64,000 nucleotides of DNA from Plantibacter elymi (nom. nud.) (GCF_900177795.1 NZ_FXWJ01000001.1:186001-250000), one strand, 5' to 3'. Positions 47,183-55,721 are shown, counted from the first letter of the stretch. Program-made: numbers and translations. The notes: generated by a model from the sequence alone, not told the origin.

Positions 47183-47443
47183 GATGGTGTGCCTCGAATC
47201 CTGTCGGGGATGGCCACGCTGGGGACGTGGCGGGTGGCGGATGCGGCTGGATGGGAGTGGTCACCGTCGTCGGCGTGTACGCATGACCCAAGTGTCACAC
47301 ATGGCACGGAATCGGTCAATTCGAACATTTCGGGCATATTCGCCCTATGCGCGGCACTGACCATCAGGCGATCCTAAGATGTCATAGATGCATCAGATGT
47401 CACATGCGCCACACATCGGAATATTTTCTGCTAAACTAGGATC
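47183..47443. promoter_or_regulatory. Divergent control region of the island
   Basis: This 261-bp gap separates the excisionase-like gene from the XRE-ImmA gene and is locally AT-rich near its right end. It contains the repeated motif GATGTCA (twice at about 47382-47402, flanking palindrome GATGCATC) and a similar GTGTCACAC at about 47290. A TAAACT -10 box (47432-47437) would place the transcript start at or near the ATG at 47444, suggesting a leaderless mRNA. Confidence 0.45.
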
Positions 47444-48472
47444 ATGACCTCGAAACTCCAAGCGCGCGGTGAGCTCCTGACAGCTCTGCGTCTTTCGCGC
47501 GAGCTCACGCAGGTGCAGCTCGCCTTCGACGTCGGCATCTCCCAGGCGGCCCTGTCGAAGGTCGAGTCGGGTGAAGCTCGTCTCGATCTCGAGACCTGGC
47601 GCAAGGTCGCAGACAAGCTGATGGTCCCGCTGTCCGCGTTCCGGGCGGCCGAGTCGTCCACGGCGCCCGCCCGTATTTTCCACCGCAAGCAGCGCAGCAC
47701 CCCGAAGAGCGCCGTGAACAAGGTCGCGGCGGAACTGTCGCTCGTGCGCCTCCGTGTCCGTGACCTCGTCGGAGATCAGACCACGTCTCTGCGCCGTCAC
47801 GACCTCGATGGCGGATACAACACCCCGCAAGAGGTCGCGCGCGATGTGCGCGATGAACTCGGACTCGGTCGAGCACCTCTTGGTGACCTTGTCGCCATCC
47901 TCGAAGAAGCCGGTGTGGTGGTGCTGCGGTGGCCGTTGGAGAGCATCCAGGTCGACGCCATCGCGTCCTGGCAGGACGACACCGTGCCCGTGATCCTCAT
48001 CGGTGACCACGTCCCCGCTGACCGGCAACGCTTCACAATGGCGCATGAGCTCGGCCACGCCGTCATGCACGAGACCGAAGCCGACAAGGAGCAGGAAGCG
48101 GAGGCGGACGCGTTCGCCGCGGAGTTCCTCGCCCCGGAATCCGAGATCGCGAAGGAGTGGCCGAGCGATGCCAGCCTCGACGCCCTCCTCTTACTGAAGA
48201 GGCGGTGGGGGATCTCTCTGTCCGCTCTCATCCGGCGAGGCAAGGACATCGGCCGCCTCACCGAACAGGAGTACCGGCAATGGAACATCCACCTGAGCAC
48301 CACCGGGATGCACCGCCGCGAACCAGACCCCACTGAGCGCGAGAACCCCACCGCGCTCACCACAGCAATACGCAAGTACCTCGCCGAAGGCGCGAGTGTC
48401 GAGGAGCTTGCGAGCACTGCCCACATGTACCCGCGCGAGTTTGAACAGACCTTCCTTCAGGAGACATCATGA
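47444..48472 (+). CDS. XRE-family regulator fused to ImmA/IrrE metallopeptidase
   Basis: This 342-residue protein joins an N-terminal XRE helix-turn-helix (about 10-62, with LTQVQLAFDVGISQAALSKV) to an M78/ImmA-IrrE zinc peptidase domain whose HEXXH is HELGH at H201-H205, with downstream glutamates in the EAEADAFAAEFL segment. ImmA proteins cleave repressors to release phage-element or stress genes; XRE-ImmA fusions often regulate adjacent toxin-like or mobile genes. The stop overlaps the next ATG by four bases, so it is coupled to the TGT-like gene. Confidence 0.9.
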   Translation: MTSKLQARGELLTALRLSRELTQVQLAFDVGISQAALSKVESGEARLDLETWRKVADKLMVPLSAFRAAESSTAPARIFHRKQRSTPKSAVNKVAAELSLVRLRVRDLVGDQTTSLRRHDLDGGYNTPQEVARDVRDELGLGRAPLGDLVAILEEAGVVVLRWPLESIQVDAIASWQDDTVPVILIGDHVPADRQRFTMAHELGHAVMHETEADKEQEAEADAFAAEFLAPESEIAKEWPSDASLDALLLLKRRWGISLSALIRRGKDIGRLTEQEYRQWNIHLSTTGMHRREPDPTERENPTALTTAIRKYLAEGASVEELASTAHMYPREFEQTFLQETS

Positions 48473-49599
48473 GTTTCACCGTCATCGACAACCCCCATAC
48501 CGCCCCGACCCCGCTCTTCATCGCACCTCGCAGCGTCGAGACCGGCAACGCCATCGCCCTGCTCACCGACCGGCAGTTCCATGTGGCCGGCCAGAATGCG
48601 CAGAGTGAAGCGCCGCTGATCCAGACCAACTTCGGCGGTGCGATCCTGGTCGGCGACGACGCCGTGACGAAGGTCGCGGGCATCCGCGCCGCGAACCCTG
48701 ACCTGCCCCTCATCGTCGAACCCCGCTCGCTGCGCAAGCACCTGGCGACCGATACCCAGCCGTTCCAGCTGACCGCCGCGACCCTCAGCGAGGATCTCGA
48801 CCAGCAGCGTGTGTACAGCGACCTCGCGATCACACCCACCGGTCAGATCAAGCCCGGCGACTCCGACGCGCTGAAGGCCGCGCTCCGCGAGGTGAACAAG
48901 CTCGGCCGCACGGACACCATGTTCGCGATCCCCGCCTACGCTGGCTGGCTCAGCGACGAACAGTACGTCAAGCAGCTCATCGCCGTCATCAACCGCAGCG
49001 ACCACCCGGTCCTGCTCACGTTCATTCACGGGCACAACCCTGTCGAGAGCGTGAAGCGCGCCCGCGCCTACCGCCGCGTCTTCCAGGAGACAACCGTGCC
49101 CGTCGTCGCCCACCGCGCGGACCTCATCGGCTTCGACGCCCTCGCGCACGGAGCCATCGCCTCCGCTATCGGCTCCTACCCCTCCACTCGGCGCCTGAAC
49201 CCGTTCGACCACCACGGCGGCCCCGTCGGCGACCGCGAGAATCTGTCGCCGCACATGCTGCTTACCGACATGCTCCGCATCGTCCGTTCCACCCACATGC
49301 GGCGCGAATGGTTCGCGAGCGCGACCCCGATCCAGTGCTTCTGCGTCATCTGCCGTGGCGCCGATGTCGACAGGCTTCACGAGGACCCGGCAGAGCGGCG
49401 TACTGGCCACAATCACAACGTCGTCAACCTCGACGGCCTGTACTCCTCATACGTCGGGCTCGGCACCGCTGCACGTCGGACACTGTGGGCGAGCCAGGTC
49501 GCAGGGGCGCTGGACACATACCCGCAGCTCGAGGCGCACATCGGACGCAGCCTGCGGGTAGACCCCATCCTCCAGAACGTGTGGGCGAAGGCGTCCTAG
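48469..49599 (+). CDS. TIM-barrel-like protein with TGT-type Cys/His motif
   Basis: This 376-residue protein has no firm assignment. Its alternating strand-helix pattern (for example HPVLLTFIHGHNPVESV and VPVVAHRADLIGFDALAHGA) suggests a TIM barrel. Near the C-terminus, C290, C292 and C295 (CFCVICRG) followed by HNHN (H314/H316) recall the CxCxxC...H zinc site of tRNA-guanine transglycosylases and DpdA. Identity as a base exchange enzyme is inference; catalytic aspartates cannot be assigned. It is coupled to the XRE-ImmA regulator and its TAG overlaps the stop of the convergent gene. Confidence 0.6.
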   Translation: MSFTVIDNPHTAPTPLFIAPRSVETGNAIALLTDRQFHVAGQNAQSEAPLIQTNFGGAILVGDDAVTKVAGIRAANPDLPLIVEPRSLRKHLATDTQPFQLTAATLSEDLDQQRVYSDLAITPTGQIKPGDSDALKAALREVNKLGRTDTMFAIPAYAGWLSDEQYVKQLIAVINRSDHPVLLTFIHGHNPVESVKRARAYRRVFQETTVPVVAHRADLIGFDALAHGAIASAIGSYPSTRRLNPFDHHGGPVGDRENLSPHMLLTDMLRIVRSTHMRREWFASATPIQCFCVICRGADVDRLHEDPAERRTGHNHNVVNLDGLYSSYVGLGTAARRTLWASQVAGALDTYPQLEAHIGRSLRVDPILQNVWAKAS

Positions 49600-50174
49600 C
49601 CGTTCAGGTCGCGGAACTGTCCGTAGACGAGCTCCGCGAACCGCCAACGCGCTGACGACCAGCGCTGCGGCACGAAAGCGGCGGGCATTATCACGCACTC
49701 GCCATCCGGCGTCTGAAGCCCGATCCCATAGTGGGAAGCCTCGGTGAGCTCGAACGTGCTCGCCGAGGCCGACGTCATTATGGTCCGTGGGCCGTATCCG
49801 GCCCACCGGTGGGCGACGGAGCACCCGCGCTTCAGGCTCGTGGACGTGATCTCGATGCTTTGCACGTCCACGGCCGGCTGCGCGCGCCGCTGCGCCCACA
49901 GGCCACCTTCAGGGTCTTCGAGGATCGTCGCGAGGTGCGCACTATCCGCCTTGCGCAGCACGCGCTCGAAGCGCGGCGACACCTTCCCCAGCTGATCCTC
50001 CGGCACGCTGAGCAACGCCGCCAGAAGAAACTCATCCCGGATCTCACGCCGACCCGCACGGACACGCGCGTCATGCTCGTTGAGATTCACAGAGTAGGTG
50101 ACCGTCAACAGCGACCGGTCGAACACGCCCTCGTGTCGGTACGTCGCATCCGACTCTTGCAAAACCTCAAGCAT
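49596..50174 (-). CDS. Unknown protein of the island cassette
   Basis: This 192-residue protein is not recognised. It begins MLEVLQESDATYRHEG at an ATG preceded by GGGAGC and overlapping the upstream winged-helix gene by eight bases; a longer frame from 50255 would run further into that gene. It has no signal peptide, membrane helix or cysteine-rich motif; beta-rich segments dominate (SLLTVTYSVNLNEHD, TIMTSASASTFELTE). The TAG stop shares bases with that of the convergent TGT-like gene (CTAG at 49596-49599). Confidence 0.65.
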   Translation of the reverse strand: MLEVLQESDATYRHEGVFDRSLLTVTYSVNLNEHDARVRAGRREIRDEFLLAALLSVPEDQLGKVSPRFERVLRKADSAHLATILEDPEGGLWAQRRAQPAVDVQSIEITSTSLKRGCSVAHRWAGYGPRTIMTSASASTFELTEASHYGIGLQTPDGECVIMPAAFVPQRWSSARWRFAELVYGQFRDLNG

Positions 50175-50445
50175 AAGCCAGCTCCCGCGCGGCGTCCCAG
50201 AACGGGTGCGTGACTCGCTGGAAACGGATGGGCTCTGTCCGAGCCTGTCGTTCAAGCCTCTCCATTAGTCCCACTCCTTCCAAAGCGACGAGGATACGCT
50301 GCACCGCCGACTGTCCGAGCCCGAGACGATCCTGCAGGCTCTTCGAGTCCACGACACCGTCTCCGGCGCCGATGGCATCGGCAACGCTCAGCATATGCGT
50401 GTTGTTGAAGAGCAGCTTCGACCTCACGCCCATGCGGCTTTCCAT
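50167..50445 (-). CDS. Small winged-helix DNA-binding protein
   Basis: This 92-residue protein resembles a winged-helix regulator: SLQDRLGLGQSAVQRILVAL forms the putative recognition helices and EGVGLMERLER a wing. The first ATG is at 50445; an alternative ATG at 50433 has GGAAAG upstream. It is coupled by an eight-base overlap to the unknown gene. A TACACT box ends a few bases before the first ATG, so leaderless expression is possible, and nested GTGTAAC/GTTACAC repeats upstream may be its operator. Confidence 0.65.
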   Translation of the reverse strand: MESRMGVRSKLLFNNTHMLSVADAIGAGDGVVDSKSLQDRLGLGQSAVQRILVALEGVGLMERLERQARTEPIRFQRVTHPFWDAARELAYA

Positions 50446-50490
50446 ACCCCCAGTGTAACCCGAAACCCAGGTTACGCGTTACACGCATTG
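50446..50490 (-). promoter_or_regulatory. Promoter with nested palindromes for the winged-helix gene
   Basis: GTGTAAC (50453-50459) and GTTACAC (50478-50484) are inverted, as are GTAACC (50455-50460) and GGTTAC (50470-50475). A leftward -10 box TACACT overlaps the left arm. This fits autoregulation. Confidence 0.5.
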
Positions 50491-50597
50491 GCCAACAGGC
50501 CGGCGTTACCGCGCTCGTGTCGGGTCTCGCGGCCGCACGGCTCCACCGATGGGACGTCGGCTGATCGGCGGAGCTGCCGTCCCTGCCGTCCGCCGCG

Positions 50598-51563
50598 TCA
50601 GTCCCGACGCGGGGCTGCCGTCGAATCGCGCACGATGAGCTGTGAGTCGAGACTCGCGACCGAACGGGGCGACCCTCCGGCCATGGCCTGGAGCAGCACC
50701 TCGACCGCCAACGACCCGCACCGGTTGATCGCGAGCCGCACGGTGGTGAGACCGGGCTGGCGGATGGACGCCATCTCGATGTCGTCGGTGCCGATGATGC
50801 TGAGGTCCTCGGGGCAGCGCTTGCCCATCGACGTGATGCCGGCGTCGATGCCGAGGGCGACGAGGTCGTTGTAGGCGATGACCGCCGTCGCGCCGCTCGC
50901 CACGATCGTGGCCGCTGCCGCGAGGCCGCCTTGGATCGAGGCCGCCTGGTGGCCCAGGCGGGTGAACTCGATGTTGAGCTGCGCGCACGCCGCCGCGACC
51001 GCGTCGCCGCGGCGGAGGTCCGCCCACGAGTGCTTCGGTCCGGCCGCGTAGGCGATGTGTCGGTGACCCAGTGCGGCGAGGTGCTCGACCGCCTGCCGTG
51101 GCCCGCTCTCGGTGTCCATCACGACGTAGGGCAGGCCGTCGATGATGCGGTTGACCACCACGACCGGGGTGTCTCCCACGAGCGCGCGGATCTCGTCGTC
51201 GGGGAGGCGTGGCGAGCAGAGGAGCATCCCGTTCAGCTTCCGCGCCAGTTCGAGCTGCTCGTGCTCCCGATGCAGGTCCTCATCGGTGTCGAACAACACC
51301 GGGCGGTGTCGTCCCTGCCAGGCCTGGGCGTGGACGCCCTTCAGGAGCGTCGCGTAGACCGGGCTGGCGATGTCGGGGACGATGACGCCGAAGGTCTTCT
51401 CGGCCGTCGAACCGTTCGGGTTCGAGTACCCGAGGTCCGCCGCCGCTGTGAGGACCCGCTCGAGCGTCGCGTCCGCAAGGCGATCCGGCTCGCCGAACGC
51501 CCGTGACGCGGTGGCGATGGAGACGCCCGCGTGACGGGCGACATCGGTGAGGGTGGCGGTCAC
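50598..51563 (-). CDS. LacI-family transcriptional regulator
   Basis: This 321-residue regulator has the LacI DNA-binding domain at the N-terminus (TLTDVARHAGVSIATASRAF) and a periplasmic-binding-protein-like effector domain. The GTG at 51563 is chosen because AAGGAT precedes it and the usual family start then follows. It diverges from the sugar-acid operon at 51718 and very probably controls it. A TTTGTACAAA palindrome lies in the shared region. Confidence 0.9.
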   Translation of the reverse strand: MTATLTDVARHAGVSIATASRAFGEPDRLADATLERVLTAAADLGYSNPNGSTAEKTFGVIVPDIASPVYATLLKGVHAQAWQGRHRPVLFDTDEDLHREHEQLELARKLNGMLLCSPRLPDDEIRALVGDTPVVVVNRIIDGLPYVVMDTESGPRQAVEHLAALGHRHIAYAAGPKHSWADLRRGDAVAAACAQLNIEFTRLGHQAASIQGGLAAAATIVASGATAVIAYNDLVALGIDAGITSMGKRCPEDLSIIGTDDIEMASIRQPGLTTVRLAINRCGSLAVEVLLQAMAGGSPRSVASLDSQLIVRDSTAAPRRD

Positions 51564-51624
51564 GGTTGATCCTTCGCGGGGTCGGGTGTACTCATGATGC
51601 GGCATCGTGCTGCCATGAAACTAC

Positions 51625-51653
51625 TTGACAAACTTTGTACAAACCATTCAGAA
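51625..51653 (+). promoter_or_regulatory. Promoter and operator of the sugar-acid operon
   Basis: A perfect -35 TTGACA (51625-51630) is followed at about 17 bases by TCAGAA. The spacer contains the perfect palindrome TTTGTACAAA (51634-51643), ideally placed for repression by the divergent LacI protein. Confidence 0.55.
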
Positions 51654-51717
51654 TCGCTTTCATGATGATCGACGCGGATCTCCTCCAGCCGACGACGCAG
51701 TGCCACGAGGCTCGGCG

Positions 51718-53235
51718 ATGACGGCCCTGCCGCCGCGACTGGGCGCCGGCTCGGGCCCGCGTCCGGAGCACCCGGCACCGTCCGCCGCCGGCATCCTGCA
51801 CCTCGGCCTCGGCAACTTCCACCGAGCGCACCAGGCCGTCTACACGGCGGCTGCGCTCAGCGCGGGCAGCGATGAATGGGGCGTCGTCGGTGTCGCGTCC
51901 CGGTCCCGAGCGGTCGTCGACGCCATGCAGGCGCAGGATCTCCGCTACACGGTCGCCGAGATCTCACCCACCGGGGCCTCGTTCTCCGTGCCCGCCGTGC
52001 ACACTGACGCGTTCGTCGCGGCGGAGGATCCGGAGCGCGTGGTCGGCACCCTCGCGGACGACCGCATCCGGGTCGTCACGCTGACCGTGACGGAGCACGG
52101 CTACAGCGCCTCGCCGTCGACCGGCCTCCTCGACCTGAACGACCCGCTGATCGCAGCCGACCTCCGGGGAGGTGCCCCGCAGACGACCATCGGCCAGCTC
52201 GCCCGCGGTCTGCAGTTGCGGGCTTCGGGTAGTGGAGCGCCGATCACGATCCTGAGCTGCGACAACCTGAGCGAGAACGGCGCTCGCACGGAGGCGCTCG
52301 TCCGGGCGTTCCTCTCCGAACTGCGCGGCACCGAGGGCGCGGAAGCGCTCGCCTACCTCGACAGCGCGGTCGCCTTCCCGTCCAGCATGGTCGACCGCAT
52401 CGTCCCGGCGACGACCCCGCAACTGCGCGAGCTCGTGGCCGCCCGCCTCGGCGTCCGGGACGACGCACCCGTCTCCGCCGAACCGTTCACGATGTGGGCG
52501 ATCGAGGACCGCTTCGCCGCCGCCCGCCCCGCCTGGGAGGCCGGAGGTGCCGTGTTCACCGACGAGGTCGGGGCGTACGAGCAGATGAAGGTGCGGCTCC
52601 TCAACGGGACGCATTCGCTCATCGCCTACCTCGGTGCGCTCCGGGGGGTGGCCACGATCTCGGAGTCGATCGCCGACACCGCCGTCGAATCCGCCGCACT
52701 GGCGATCCTCCGCGACGAGTACGAACCGTCGGTGCGGTTCCCGTCCGGCGTCGACGTCCGCACGTATGAGGGGCAGCTCTTCGAACGCTGGGCGAACCAC
52801 GCCCTCGGGCACCGCACAGCTCAGGTGGGCACCGACGGATCGGTGAAGCTCCGCCAGCGCATCCCGGAACCCGCCCTCCGCCTGCTCGAGGCCGGATCCG
52901 TTCCGCACCTCATCGCCCTCACGGTCGCGGCCTACCTGTCCTGCATCGCCCCGATGCCGGGGTTCGACCCCGGTCCGCACGCGCGCGCCATGGTCGATCC
53001 GGCCCGCGAGGAGCTCGCCCGGCTGGCGGACACGTCGACGGACGGCCGGCACCTCGCGCAGCGGGTGATCGCCGAGCTGCACCTCTTCGGGCAGGACCTC
53101 GCCGAGCAGCCGACCTTCATCTCGCGGGTCGGCGAACTGATCGACACCATCCGTCGACACGGCGTCGACGCGGCCATCCGCGACAGCATCGCCGCCTCGC
53201 AGGCACCCATGACCACGACAGGAGCCAACCGATGA
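51718..53235 (+). CDS. Mannitol dehydrogenase family oxidoreductase (fructuronate reductase-like)
   Basis: This 505-residue long-chain dehydrogenase belongs to the family of mannitol 2-dehydrogenase, UxuB (D-fructuronate to D-mannonate) and UxaB. The nucleotide-binding motif GILHLGLGNFHRAHQAVY is at about 25-42, and the catalytic lysine segment MKVRLLNGTHSLIAYLG at about 290-306. With a ManD-type dehydratase in the same operon, fructuronate reductase is the best guess. The ATG at 51718 has GAGG upstream. The end overlaps the next gene by four bases. Confidence 0.85.
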   Translation: MTALPPRLGAGSGPRPEHPAPSAAGILHLGLGNFHRAHQAVYTAAALSAGSDEWGVVGVASRSRAVVDAMQAQDLRYTVAEISPTGASFSVPAVHTDAFVAAEDPERVVGTLADDRIRVVTLTVTEHGYSASPSTGLLDLNDPLIAADLRGGAPQTTIGQLARGLQLRASGSGAPITILSCDNLSENGARTEALVRAFLSELRGTEGAEALAYLDSAVAFPSSMVDRIVPATTPQLRELVAARLGVRDDAPVSAEPFTMWAIEDRFAAARPAWEAGGAVFTDEVGAYEQMKVRLLNGTHSLIAYLGALRGVATISESIADTAVESAALAILRDEYEPSVRFPSGVDVRTYEGQLFERWANHALGHRTAQVGTDGSVKLRQRIPEPALRLLEAGSVPHLIALTVAAYLSCIAPMPGFDPGPHARAMVDPAREELARLADTSTDGRHLAQRVIAELHLFGQDLAEQPTFISRVGELIDTIRRHGVDAAIRDSIAASQAPMTTTGANR

Positions 53236-54236
53236 AGACGCTCGCGATCCACGGCGCGGAGGACATCCGCTGGGAGGACGCCCCCACCCCGGAACCACGC
53301 GACGGCGAGGTCCGCCTCCGGGTGCGGTACGTCGGTATCTGCGGTTCCGACCTGCACTACTACTTCAACGGAGCGAACGGCGAGTACGTCATCCGCGAAC
53401 CGCTCACCCCAGGCCACGAGCTCTCGGCCGTCGTCGACGTGGACCCCTCCGGTCGGCTCGCCCCCGGCACCCGGGTCACCGTGCACCCGGCGCGATACGG
53501 CCCGACCCTGCCGGGGCTCGAGGACCGCCCACACCTGCGGCCCGGCGGCGACTACCTCGGGAGCGCCGCGGCGAACCCGCACCGACAGGGTGGGGCCTCG
53601 GAGTACCTGATCGTCGAACACTCGATGGTGCGCGTCCTGCCCGACGGACTCCCGCTCGAGCGGGCGGCGCTCGCCGAACCCCTCGCGGTCGCCATGCACG
53701 CGGTCGGGCTGGCAGGCGACGTGCGCGGTGCGCGGGTCCTCGTCATCGGTGCAGGCCCCATCGGTCTGCTCGTGATCGCCGCGGCCGGCCGGGCCGGTGC
53801 AGCGACGATCGCGGCGAGCGACATGCGTGAACAGGCACTGGAACGCGCCGCGACCGTCGGAGCCGGTGAGCTCCTGCTCGTGGGTCGAGACGCCGTCGCC
53901 GACGAGTCCTACGACGTCGTCTTCGAGTGCTCCGGCGCGCCGGTCGCCCTGACCCAGGCGGTCCGCGCCGCGAGACGAGGCGGGTCGATCGTCCAGGTCG
54001 GCATGCTCCCCGACGCCGACAGCCCGATCAACCTCGCCCCCATGCTCGCCAAGGAGCTCACCATCCGCGGCGCGTTCCGCTTCTCCACCGAGATCGACGA
54101 CGCGATCGCGTTCCTCACCGAGGGCGATCTCCTCGACGCCGTCGTGACCCAGGTGATCCCAGCCGAGGAGGCGGTCGAGGCCTTCGCCGTCGCTCGGGAC
54201 TCGTCCCGGTCGGCGAAGGTGCTCCTCGCTTTCTGA
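53232..54236 (+). CDS. Zinc-type alcohol/polyol dehydrogenase (idonate/gulonate 5-dehydrogenase-like)
   Basis: This 334-residue medium-chain dehydrogenase has catalytic-zinc ligands C37 (GICGSDLHYY) and H62/E63 (TPGHELS), and NAD-binding VIGAGPIGLL near 171-180. The structural-zinc lobe (about 78-105) contains no cysteine, so that metal site is lost. The family includes L-idonate, L-gulonate and L-galactonate 5-dehydrogenases, which would feed fructuronate or tagaturonate to the preceding enzyme. Four-base overlap with the upstream gene shows coupling. Confidence 0.82.
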   Translation: MKTLAIHGAEDIRWEDAPTPEPRDGEVRLRVRYVGICGSDLHYYFNGANGEYVIREPLTPGHELSAVVDVDPSGRLAPGTRVTVHPARYGPTLPGLEDRPHLRPGGDYLGSAAANPHRQGGASEYLIVEHSMVRVLPDGLPLERAALAEPLAVAMHAVGLAGDVRGARVLVIGAGPIGLLVIAAAGRAGAATIAASDMREQALERAATVGAGELLLVGRDAVADESYDVVFECSGAPVALTQAVRAARRGGSIVQVGMLPDADSPINLAPMLAKELTIRGAFRFSTEIDDAIAFLTEGDLLDAVVTQVIPAEEAVEAFAVARDSSRSAKVLLAF

Positions 54237-54299
54237 GCCACCCACCGCCCACTCCCACCCCCACTTCCGCTGCATCCCGTAGGTCCGAAGGAGTACCTC

Positions 54300-55691
54300 A
54301 TGTCAGAACCCAAATCGTCCGTCGCCACCGGCGACCCCACCGCGAACCGATCCGTCCGCGATCTCGTCCGCGCCGCCATCTCCGGGTGGCTCGGCACCGC
54401 GCTCGAGTTCATGGACTACCAGCTCTACTCGCTGGCCGCCGCGCTCGTGTTCGCCGACCTCTTCTTCTCCAACGAGGACCCGGCCATGGCCGTCGTCGCC
54501 GCGATGGCGACGTACGGGGTCGGCTACGTCGCCCGTCCAGTCGGCGCGTTCTTCTTCGCCCGGCTCGGCGACAAGACCGGCCGGACCAAGGTCCTCTTCT
54601 ACACGATCCTGCTCATGGGCCTGTCGACGACGCTCATCGGATTCCTGCCGACCTACTCGCAGGTCGGCATCCTCGCGCCGATCCTGCTGGTCCTCCTGCG
54701 GATCGCGCAGGGCTTCGGAGCCGGTGCCGAGATCTCGGGCGCCGGCGTCATGCTCGCCGAGTACGCCCCGGCCAAGCGACGCGGCATCATCGCATCGCTC
54801 GTGGCGCTCGGGACCAACTGCGGCACCCTGCTCGCCTCCGCGCTGTGGGCCGGTCTGCTCCTGGCGTTCAGCGAGGACGAGGTCATCGCGTGGGCCTGGC
54901 GCATCCCGTTCATCGGCAGCGTCGTGATCATGCTCTTCGCGGTCTGGGTCCGCTTCAACCTCAAGGAGAGCCCGGTCTTCGAGGAGCGCGACGACGTCGT
55001 CGACGGCAAGGCGCTCACCAAGCAGGAGACGATCGCCCTCGCGACCGAGACCGGCAACCTCCGCACGCTCGAGGCCATGAACCGCAAGCCGATCAAGGCG
55101 TTCAGCATCGCGCTCCTGCTGCGGTTCGGTCAGGCCGGCAACTCGGGACTCGTCCAGACGTACCTCATCAGCTACATCACTGTCGTCCTGCTGCTGGACC
55201 GGTCGATCGGTGTCAACGCCGTCATCGTCTCCTCGCTCGTCGCCTTCATCACCGTGCCGCTCTCCGGCTGGCTCGGTGACCGGTACGGACGGAAGCGCAT
55301 GTACATGGTGTGGGCGATCATCGCGCTCATCATCATCGTCCCGACCATGCTCATGATCCACAGCAAGGACACCGTCCAGGTGTTCGTCGGCTACGTCGTC
55401 CTGCACAACCTGGCCGTGATGAGCTTCGCGTCGCTCGAGAACCTGACCCTGCCGGAACTCTTCGGCGCGCGGAACCGCTACACCTACACCGCGATGGCCC
55501 GGGAGATCGCCGCGATCGTCGCGACCGGCGCCGGCCCCGTCATCGCCGCCGCTTGGGTGTCCGCCGCCACCGGCTCCTTCATCCCGATCATCATCATGCT
55601 CGGCGTCTTCACCCTCTGTGCCCTGGTCGCGTCCATCTGGATGCCCGAGGTCGCCGGTCGGGACCTCACCGACCCGCGCGACGCCATCTGA
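54300..55691 (+). CDS. MFS transporter, metabolite:H+ symporter (MHS) type
   Basis: This 463-residue 12-helix transporter resembles the MHS subfamily (ShiA, KgtP, ProP), with LGTALEFMDYQLYSLAAAL near residues 31-49, ARLGDKTGRTKVLFYTILLMG around 86-106 and RIAQGFGAGAEISGAGVMLAE around 133-153. It probably imports the sugar acid degraded by this operon. A GAAGGAG site precedes the ATG. It lies 63 bases after the dehydrogenase and 30 before manD. Confidence 0.87.
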   Translation: MSEPKSSVATGDPTANRSVRDLVRAAISGWLGTALEFMDYQLYSLAAALVFADLFFSNEDPAMAVVAAMATYGVGYVARPVGAFFFARLGDKTGRTKVLFYTILLMGLSTTLIGFLPTYSQVGILAPILLVLLRIAQGFGAGAEISGAGVMLAEYAPAKRRGIIASLVALGTNCGTLLASALWAGLLLAFSEDEVIAWAWRIPFIGSVVIMLFAVWVRFNLKESPVFEERDDVVDGKALTKQETIALATETGNLRTLEAMNRKPIKAFSIALLLRFGQAGNSGLVQTYLISYITVVLLLDRSIGVNAVIVSSLVAFITVPLSGWLGDRYGRKRMYMVWAIIALIIIVPTMLMIHSKDTVQVFVGYVVLHNLAVMSFASLENLTLPELFGARNRYTYTAMAREIAAIVATGAGPVIAAAWVSAATGSFIPIIIMLGVFTLCALVASIWMPEVAGRDLTDPRDAI

Positions 55692-55721
55692 CCGGCACCC
55701 GACCTCCTCGAAAGGAACCCC

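Noticed and set aside
48457-49416. Minus-strand 319-residue frame opposite the TGT-like gene
   Set aside because: The plus-strand gene is coupled to XRE-ImmA and has a structured Cys/His motif; the antisense frame is low-complexity.
44957-50490. Complete prophage or integrative element
   Set aside because: No integrase, structural, replication or conjugation gene was seen, and no duplicate of the tRNA-Leu end was found at the right side.
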